16,684 nt of DNA from Chromera velia. Taxonomy: Eukaryota > Sar > Chromeraceae. Both the position numbers and the translations under genes were made by a program. The DNA lies in the NCBI GenBank assembly GCA_018398765.1, contig JAHBMJ010005061.1, forward strand, positions 57,012 to 73,695, given 5' to 3'. Of the stretch, positions 15,331 to 16,684 are shown piece after piece (the first letter of the stretch is position 1; every line of letters starts with the position of its first letter). Under the pieces are notes generated by a model. It was not told the origin of the DNA, searched no databases, and worked only from the letters and a program-made list of their open reading frames with translations.

Positions 15331-16684
15331 TAGTGACCATGTTTGATTTGATTTGATTTGATTTGAGGTAGGGCTTAAGCTCAAATCAAATATCCAGTCA
15401 GGGAGGACCTAGTATTTAAAGACCTATCAAATACGATGAAATATTTGATCAATATGACTTTTAACCTCAAATATGAAGGTTTCGAAAAAACTTTTGCAAA
15501 TACCGATCCGTCACGCAATGCCATGCTAATTCATTGACAAATGAAAAAAGCTAAATCTTGATGGTTTGCTCTAAAAAAAAAAACATTTTGAGCTGCACTG
15601 AAATTGACGTTTCACCCCCTTTTACTTCATACAGAGGTAAACCGATCAGCTGAACGTTTTTCCGAACAGTTGTATTAACTTTTCTGGTGCTGGAACATCT
15701 TTTACGGCCCCCTTTTTGAGCGTCTACAAACATTTTACACCCCGTAAAGACATGTCACACAATCCGACAGGGTCGAACGGGAAGAAGGAGGCATTTGTTT
15801 TTAGAGCCGGGTACGCAAAAAAAATATGGTCCGTGCAAAAAGGGGCAAATGTGATTCAGTGTCAGGTGAAAATATAAGAAGCCGAGGGGGAAGGAGAAAC
15901 TATTTGTGGCTGTGAGTATACAGCAGCGGCAACCAGTTCTTTTTAAACCCACCTCATCAATCAGCATGGCTTGACGATCACGTCTAACAAACATGTGCAG
16001 CTGCTCTAAAAAAGACAGGAGAAGCGGTCGGAGGGGGCGGGGAGGACGAAGCAGCCTGACGTGCGAACGTTTTTTCCCATCAAAGATGAAGCAGAAGCCG
16101 TGGTCGCACCATATGCAGAGATGCATGAGAAGAGAATCAAGTGCAATATGCTGACCACTGACTTTCTGGCCAGTGCTGGCTGGCCTCATCTTACAGAAAA
16201 CAAGGCATTGCGAAAGCTGGTCAAGGCACTGGACCCCCGCTACGATCTCCCGTCTGTAGGGAAGGTGCAGAGACTTCTGCTCCCAATACTAAAGAACGAG
16301 ATTATTCTGTGAATCAAAGACAGGTTGAGAAAAGCAGCAACCCACAAGTGTCGATCACCCTCGACATGTGGTCGCATTCAGGAAAGTCAGGGTTCCTGGC
16401 GATCATAATCCATTGGCTGACAGAGAACTTTGAGATGGATTCAGCCTCCTTTTTGAATCCCGAGACGACAATCTACCATAGGGCTGAGCAGATCGGAGAG
16501 ATGGTTCGAAAGGTCCTGAATCTGCCCAGGATTTTGCTTGAGGAAGTTCTTGCTACTACGTCAGACAGGGGGAGGAACGTTGTCAATGCGGTTGAGCTTC
16601 TTGGACTGCCATGGGTCCCTTGCTTGGCACACGCAATCCACAACGCGGTTGTCACCGTTCTGAGAAACGACCCGGAAGCACAGA
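15331..16684 (+). mobile_element. hAT DNA transposon copy 3, least deleted, right end outside window
   Basis: The left end TAGTGACCATG with five TTTGA pentamers is the same as in copies 1 and 2, and the following ~650 bp align with copy 1 to the end of the BED finger. Unlike copy 1 it keeps sequence between BED finger and transposase, and it continues into the catalytic core up to the window edge. The expected left target duplication would be GCCCTGCG (15323-15330); its partner should lie beyond 16684. The 3' terminus and the rest of the transposase are not visible. Confidence 0.85.
15752..16684 (+). pseudogene. hAT-family transposase with BED finger, inactivated (partial)
   Basis: The frame starts at ATG 15752 (MSHNPTG) and encodes the BED finger (IQCQV, GCEY, HLINQH), interrupted by TAA at 15875-15877 and 15944-15946. 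Both are CAA (Gln) in copy 1. A further TAA follows at 16007-16009, then FFPIKDEAEAVVAPYAEMHE, FLASAGWPHL and VKALDPRYDLPS, a TGA at 16310-16312 (serine in copy 1), and a one-base deletion near 16343. After the frame change comes the catalytic core: VSITLDMWSHSGKSGFLAI (first DDE aspartate in LDMW), TTSDRGRNVVNAVE (second aspartate) and VPCLAHAIHNAV (conserved C..H of hAT). The final glutamate and the C-terminal dimerisation domain lie beyond the window. The protein would cut and insert the element in the nucleus, but this copy cannot make it intact. Confidence 0.85.

Noticed and set aside
15755-16189. Minus-strand ORF over the BED finger region (also 1543-1755)
   Set aside because: Antisense shadow of the hAT transposase; conserved between copies only because the sense strand is duplicated.

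Overview
The window looks like gene-poor, transposon-rich nuclear DNA from a unicellular eukaryote. Coding stretches are short and separated by canonical GT..AG introns of roughly 57-96 nt. Most of the recognisable sequence is mobile elements in various states of decay. The best-preserved host gene is a broken multidomain lectin/adhesin that combines a ricin-type beta-trefoil with an F5/8C (discoidin) domain. That pairing is typical of the CCp/LCCL-domain protein family of apicomplexans and their relatives, so an alveolate such as a chromerid is my best guess. This is an inference, not an identification. No prokaryotic operon, rRNA, tRNA or CRISPR array is visible.

Layout. 3-509: C-terminal coding exon of an unknown gene, followed by a T-rich 3' flank. 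1126-2043: complete internally deleted hAT DNA transposon with 8-bp target duplications. 2052-2904: AT-rich spacer. 2923-3663 (minus): gag-like ORF. 3640-5010: decayed duplicated sequence, minus-strand ORF remnants and strong palindromes. 5238-7202: ricin/discoidin pseudogene. 7330-8454: second complete hAT-family element with a perfect 8-bp target duplication, carrying an unrelated 130-codon ORF in place of the transposase. 8790-9258 and 11655-12120: a ~466-bp direct repeat bracketing 2.4 kb that holds weak coding candidates, including a potassium-channel-like pore motif. 12284-12410: ACTC-type simple repeat. 12559-15161: complete non-autonomous LTR retrotransposon with 362-bp LTRs, a 5-bp target duplication and a broken gag-like frame, no pol. 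15331-16684: third and least deleted hAT element, encoding a BED finger and hAT transposase core, running off the window end.

The three hAT copies explain one another. The copy at 15331 keeps the transposase region but carries in-frame stops and a frameshift. The copy at 1126 is an internal-deletion derivative of such an element. The copy at 7330 keeps only the ends around foreign sequence. All share a TAGTGACCATG terminus followed by TTTGA pentamer arrays. Differences between repeat copies, including the two LTRs, are overwhelmingly transitions. None of the elements here looks autonomous. I see no evidence of a new multi-gene system; the most notable items are the sequence-capturing hAT element, the gag-only LTR element, the transition-biased decay and the CCp-like pseudogene.
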